Below are positions 59,000-64,000 of a stretch of DNA of 64,000 bases, one piece after another; within the stretch, counting starts at the first letter, position 1; each line of letters starts with the position of its first letter. The DNA comes from Apostichopus japonicus (taxonomy: Eukaryota > Echinodermata > Holothuroidea > Aspidochirotida > Stichopodidae): contig NC_092566.1 of NCBI RefSeq assembly GCF_037975245.1, forward strand, positions 11,983,501 to 12,047,500, in the 5' to 3' direction. The translations under genes were made by a program, and so were the position numbers. Below the pieces are notes generated by a model. That model searched no databases, was not told the DNA's origin, and saw nothing but the letters and a program-made list of their open reading frames with translations.

Positions 59000-61041
59000 C
59001 GCACATTCGATTTAACGATACTGCACATTCGATTGATTGGTACGGAACATTCGCTTGATCGGTACCGCATATTCGATTGATCGATACCGCACATTCGATT
59101 ATTCGGTACCCCCATTCGATTTAACGATACCGCACATTCGATTGATCGGTACCCCCATTCGATTTAACGATACCGCACATTCGATTGATCGGTACCGCAC
59201 AATTGAATGATCCGTACCGCACATTCGATTAATCGGTATCGAACATTCGATTTAACGATACCGCACATTCGATTGATAGGTACGGAACATTCGATTGATC
59301 GGTACCGAACATTCGATTGATCCGTAGCGCACATTCGATTTATCGGTAAGGAACATTCCATTGATCGGTACCGCACATTCGATTGATCCGTACCGTACAT
59401 TCGATTGATCGATACCAAACATTCGATTTGTCGGTACCGCACATTCGATTAATAGGTATCGCACATTCGATTGAACGGTACCGCACATTCGATTGGTCGG
59501 TACCACACATTAGATTGATCGGTACCGCACATTCCATTGATCGGTATCGCACATTCCATTGATCGGTACCGCACATTCGATTGATCGGTACGGAACTTCG
59601 ATTGATCGGTACCGCACATTCGATAGATCGATACCGCACATTCGAACTAACGGTACCGCACATTCGATAAAACGATACCAACCAGTCGATTGATCGGTAC
59701 GGAACAATCGATTGATCGGTACAGAACATTCGATTGATCGGTATCGCACATTCAAATTAACGATACCGCACATTCGAACTAACGGTACCGCACATTCGAT
59801 AAAACGATACCAACCAGTCGATTGATCGGTACGGAACAATCGATTGATCGGTACGGAACATTCGATCGATCGGTACCGCACTTTCGATAGATCGATACCG
59901 CATATTCGATTGATCGGTATCGCACATTCGATTTAACGATACCGTACATTGGATTGATCGATACGGAACATTCGATAGATGGTACGGAACATTCGATTGA
60001 TCGGTACGGAACATTCGATAGATCGGAACCGCACATTCGAACTAACTGTACCAAACATTCGATTGATCGGTACGGAACATTCGTTTGAACGGTACCGTAC
60101 ATTCGATTGATCGATACCGCAAATTCGATTGATCAGTACTGAATATTCGATTTATCGATACCGAATATTCGATAGATTGGTACCGAACATTCGATTGATC
60201 GGTACCAAACATTCGATTGATCGGTACCGCACATTCGATTGATCGGTGCCGCACGATCGCTTGATCGGTACCGCACATTCGATTTAACGATACCAAACAT
60301 TCGATTGATCGGTACGGAACATTCGATCGATCGGTACCGCACTTTCGATAGATCGATACCGCATATTCGATTGATCGGTATCGCACATTCGATTTAACGA
60401 TACCGCACATTGGATTGATCGATACGGAACATTCGATTGATCGGTACCGAACATTCGATTGATCTGTACCGCAAAATCGATTGATCGATACCGCACATTC
60501 GATGGATCTATACCGCACATTCGATCGATCGGTACGGAACATTCGATTGATGGGTACCGAGCATTCAATTGATCGGTACCGCATATTCGATTGATCGGTA
60601 CGGCACAATCGATTGATCGGTACCGCACATTCAATTGATCCGTATTGCACATTCGATTGGTTGGTACCGCACTTTCGATTAATAGGTATCGCACATTCGA
60701 TTTAACGATACCGTACATTCGATTGATCGGTACGGAACATTCGATTGATCGGTACCGAATATTCGATTTATCGGTACCGCACATTCGATTGATCGGTATC
60801 GCACATTCGATTGATCGGTACCAAACATTCGATTTAACGATACCAAACATTCCATTGATCGGTACCGCACATTCGATTGATCGGTACCGAACGATCGATT
60901 GATCGGTACCGCACATTCGATTTAACGATACCAAACATTCGATTGATCGGTACGGAACATTCGATCGATCGGTACCGCACTTTCGATAGATCGATACCAA
61001 ACATTCGATTGATCGGTATCGCACATTCGATTTAACGATAC
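59000..61041. repeat. higher-order repeat C, copy 2 (2042 bp)
   Basis: Near-identical to copy 1; I saw no differences in the segments I compared by eye. It ends at about 61041, where the sequence continues as repeat A instead of starting a third C unit. Confidence 0.9.
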
Positions 61042-64000
61042 CGCACATTCGATTGAACGGTACCGCACATTCGATTGGTCGGTACCACACATTAGATTGA
61101 TCGGTACCGCACATTCCATTGATCGGTATCGCACATTCCATTGATCGGTACCGCACATTCGATTGATCGGTACGGAACTTCGATTGATCGGTACCGCACA
61201 TTCGATAGATCGATACCGCACATTCGAACTAACGGTACCGCACATTCGATAAAACGATACCAACCATTCGATTGATCGGTACGGAACATTCGATTGATCG
61301 GTACAGAACATTCGATTGATCGGTATCGCACATTCGATTTAACGATACCGCACATTCAACTGATCGAAATGGAATATTCGATTGAACGGTACCGCACAAT
61401 CGATTGATCGGTATCGCACATTCGATTGGTCGGTACCACGCATTCGATTGATCGGTACCAAACATTCGATTTAACGATACCAAACATTCCATTGATCGGT
61501 ACCGCACATTCGATTGATCGGTACCGCACGATCGATTGATCGGTACCGCACATTCGATTTAACGATACCAAACATTCGATTGATCGGTACGGAACATTCG
61601 ATCGATCGGTACCGCACTTTCGATAGATCGATACCGCATATTCGATTGATCGGTATCGCACATTCGATTTAACGATACCGTACATTGGATTGATCGATAC
61701 GGAACATTCGATAGATGGTACGGAACATTCGATTGATCGGTACGGAACATTCGATAGATCGGAACCGCACATTCGAGCTAACTGTACCAAACATTCGATT
61801 GATCGGTACGGAACATTCGTTTGAACGGTACCGTACATTCGATTGATCGATACCGCACATTCAATTGATCAGTACTGAATATTCGATTTATCGATACCGA
61901 ATATTCGATAGATTGGTACCGAACATTCGATTTAACGATACCAAAGATTCCATTGATCGGTACCGCACATTCGATTGATCGGTACCGCACAATCGATTGA
62001 TCGGTACGGAACATTCGATTGATCGGTACCGAACATTCGATTGATCGATAACGTACATTGGATTGATCGGTTCCGCACATTCGATTGATCGGACCGCACA
62101 TTCAATTGATCCGTATTGCACATTCGATTGGTTGGTACCGCACTTTCGATTAATAGGTATCGCACATTCGATTTAACGATACCGCACATTCGATTGATCG
62201 GTACGGAACATTCGGTTGATCGGTACCGAATATTCGATTTATCGGTACCGCACATTCGATTGATCGGTATCGCACATTCGATTGATCGGTACCAAACATT
62301 CGATTCAACGATACCAAACATTCCATTGATCGGTACCGCACATTCGATTGATCGGTACCGAACGATCGATTGATCGGTACCGCACATTCGATTTAACGAT
62401 ACCAAACATTCGATTGATCGGTACGGAACATTCGATCGATCGGTACCGCACTTTCGATAGATCGATACCGCACATTCGATTGATCGGTATCGCACATTCG
62501 ATTTAACGATACCGCACATTCGATTGATCGATACGGAACATTCGATAGATGGTACGGAACATTCGATTGATCGGTACCGCACATTCGATTCATCGATACC
62601 GCATATTCGATTGATCGATACCAAACATTCGATTGATCAATACGGCACATTCGAATAATCGGTACCGCACATTCGATTGATCGGTACCGCACATTCGATT
62701 GATCAATACCGCACATTCGATTGATCGGTATCGCACATTCGATTTAACGATACCATACATTCGATTGATCGGTACGGAACATTCGATTGATCGGTACAGA
62801 ACATTCGATTGATCGGTACCGCACATTCAATTGATCGGAACCGCACATTCGAACTAACGATACCAAACATTCGATTGATCGGTACGGAACATTCATTTTA
62901 ACGGTACCGCACATTCGATTGATCGGTACCACACATTCCATTGATCGATACCGGACATTCGATTGATCGGTATCGCACATTCGATTTAACGATACCGCAC
63001 ATTCGATTGATCGGTACGGAACATTCGATTGATCTGTATCGCACATTCGATTTAACGATACCGCACATTAAATAGATCGATAAAGCACATTCGATTTAAC
63101 GATACCAAACATTCCATTGATCGGTTCGATACATTCGATAGATCGGTACCGAACATTCGATTGATTGATACCGCACATTCGATTGATCGGAACCGCACAT
63201 TCGAACTAACGGTACCGCACATTCGACTTAACGATAACAAACATTCTATTGATCGGTACCGCACATTCGATTAATCGGTACCGCACATTCGATAGATCGA
63301 TACCGCACATTCGATTGTTCGGTACCGCACATTCGAATTTACGGTACCGCACATTCGATTGATCGGCAACGCCTATTCAATTGATCGATACCGCACAATC
63401 GATTGATCGGTACCGCACATTCGATTGATCGGTAACGCATATTCAATTGATCGATACCACACAATCCATTGATCGGTACCGCACATTCGTTTGATCGGTA
63501 ACGCATATTCAATTGATCGATACCGCACATTCGATTGATCGGTACGGAACATTCGATTGATCCGTACCGCATATTCGAATGATCGGTACCGCACATTCCA
63601 TTGATCGGTATCGCACATTCGATTGATCGGTACCGCACATTCGGTAGATCGATACCGCACGTTCGATTGTTCGGTACCGCACATTCGATTTAACGGTACC
63701 TCTCATTCGAATGATCGATATCGTACATTCGATTTAACGATACCGCATATTCGATTGATCGGTACGGAATTCGATTGATCGGTACCGCACATTCGATTAG
63801 TCGATACCAAACATTCGATTGATCGGTACCTCACATTCGATTGATCGGTACCTCACATTCGATTGATCGGTACCGCACTTTCGATAGATCGATACCGCAC
63901 ATTCGATTGATTGGCACCGCACATTCGATTTAACGATACCAATTATTCCATTGATCGGTACCTCACATTCGATTGATCGGTACCGCACATTAAATAGATC
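61042..64000. repeat. second copy of the A / linker / B-start block
   Basis: 61042-62080 matches A copy 1 at offset 18228. After loss of 111 bp, 62116-62517 matches A copy 3 at offset 14425, and the match continues through the A/B linker and into the start of B until the window ends. The order A-linker-B is therefore repeated about 14.4 kb away, indicating a still larger repeat level. Confidence 0.87.

Larger units (their letters stand above)
37590..64000. repeat. 22-bp satellite DNA array (runs off the right edge)
   Basis: A single uninterrupted tandem array of a 22-bp monomer. One half reads CGATTGATCGG and the other TACCGCACATT. Almost every monomer keeps a GTAC core, most a full KpnI site GGTACC inside the 8-bp palindrome CGGTACCG. 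The array length divided by 22 gives about 1,200 monomers. Variant slots are: GATTGAT, GATTTAA, GATAGAT, CATTGAT, AATTGAT, GAACTAA; CGGTACC, CGATACC, CGGTACGG, CGGTATC, CGGAACC; GCACATT, GAACATT, AAACATT, GCATATT. The minus strand of the consensus has no stop codon in any frame, and 22 is not divisible by 3. This produces many overlapping long minus-strand frames encoding a 22-residue cycle (MCGTDQSNVRY then RSIECAVPINR); I treat these as non-genic. Confidence 0.97.

Noticed and set aside
42864-61201. Dozens of long minus-strand open frames (up to 321 codons) with repeated RSIECAVPINR-like units
   Set aside because: They overlap each other in different frames, follow directly from a stop-free 22-bp monomer, begin and end at single-base monomer variants, and lack splice, promoter or domain evidence.
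37590-64000. CRISPR-like repeat array
   Set aside because: There are no unique spacers between repeats, the unit is contiguous 22-bp satellite, the surrounding genome is eukaryotic and no cas gene is present.

Overview
This is a 64-kb stretch of an animal nuclear genome: AT-rich, intron-rich, gene-poor and full of degraded transposons and low-complexity DNA. There is no bacterial or viral gene organisation. The exon homology, the many AGGCCTAGGC and TACAGTA words and the mix of hAT, P-type and L2/CR1-type relics suggest a marine deuterostome invertebrate. An echinoderm (possibly a sea cucumber) is my guess; that part is inference and I could not search databases.

Region 1 (about 1-14.5 kb) holds the only convincing host gene: the 5' end of a RAPGEF2/RAPGEF6-type (PDZ-GEF) Rap guanine-nucleotide exchange factor on the minus strand. 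Four coding exons (14395-14327, 6336-6209, 5400-5317, 4415-4340) have proper splice signals and compatible phases. They join into exactly 119 codons covering the N-terminal cyclic-nucleotide-binding-like domain, and the gene runs off the left edge. A second first exon (13220-13185) is a diverged duplicate with its own ATG and the same splice phase. The introns contain a 1.5-kb hAT element with a transposase C-terminus (1712-3240), a 43-bp minisatellite against a splice donor (5802-6185), a tRNA-derived SINE (about 10.2 kb) and other repeats.

Region 2 (14.5-37.6 kb) is a transposon graveyard with no host gene I can support. It has an L2/CR1-like LINE relic, a 406-bp hAT MITE with perfect TIRs and TSD, two opposite copies of a TTAA-ended MITE, and a 7.0-kb nest of elements (23329-30336). 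Inside the nest is a 4.2-kb P-element-type transposon with 31-bp TIRs, an 8-bp TSD, a broken THAP-like region and a P-transposase-like C-terminal region. A TTCGCCCAAC-ended element, a 100-bp CCAAT-containing tandem repeat and several large hairpins follow.

Region 3 (about 37.59 kb to the right edge, over 26.4 kb) is one continuous satellite built from a 22-bp monomer with a KpnI site (GGTACC) and three CpGs. The left 3-5 kb is degenerate and contains orientation flips. The interior is organised into long, nearly identical higher-order repeats: three exact 1846-bp units, two units of about 2.7-2.8 kb plus a partial third, and two 2042-bp units. The last 3 kb repeats the 47-50 kb segment. The many long minus-strand reading frames here arise because the monomer has no stop codon on that strand in any frame; I do not call them genes. 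The layout matches a homogenised satellite with a decaying edge (pericentromeric, centromeric or other heterochromatin), and this array is the most unusual object in the window.
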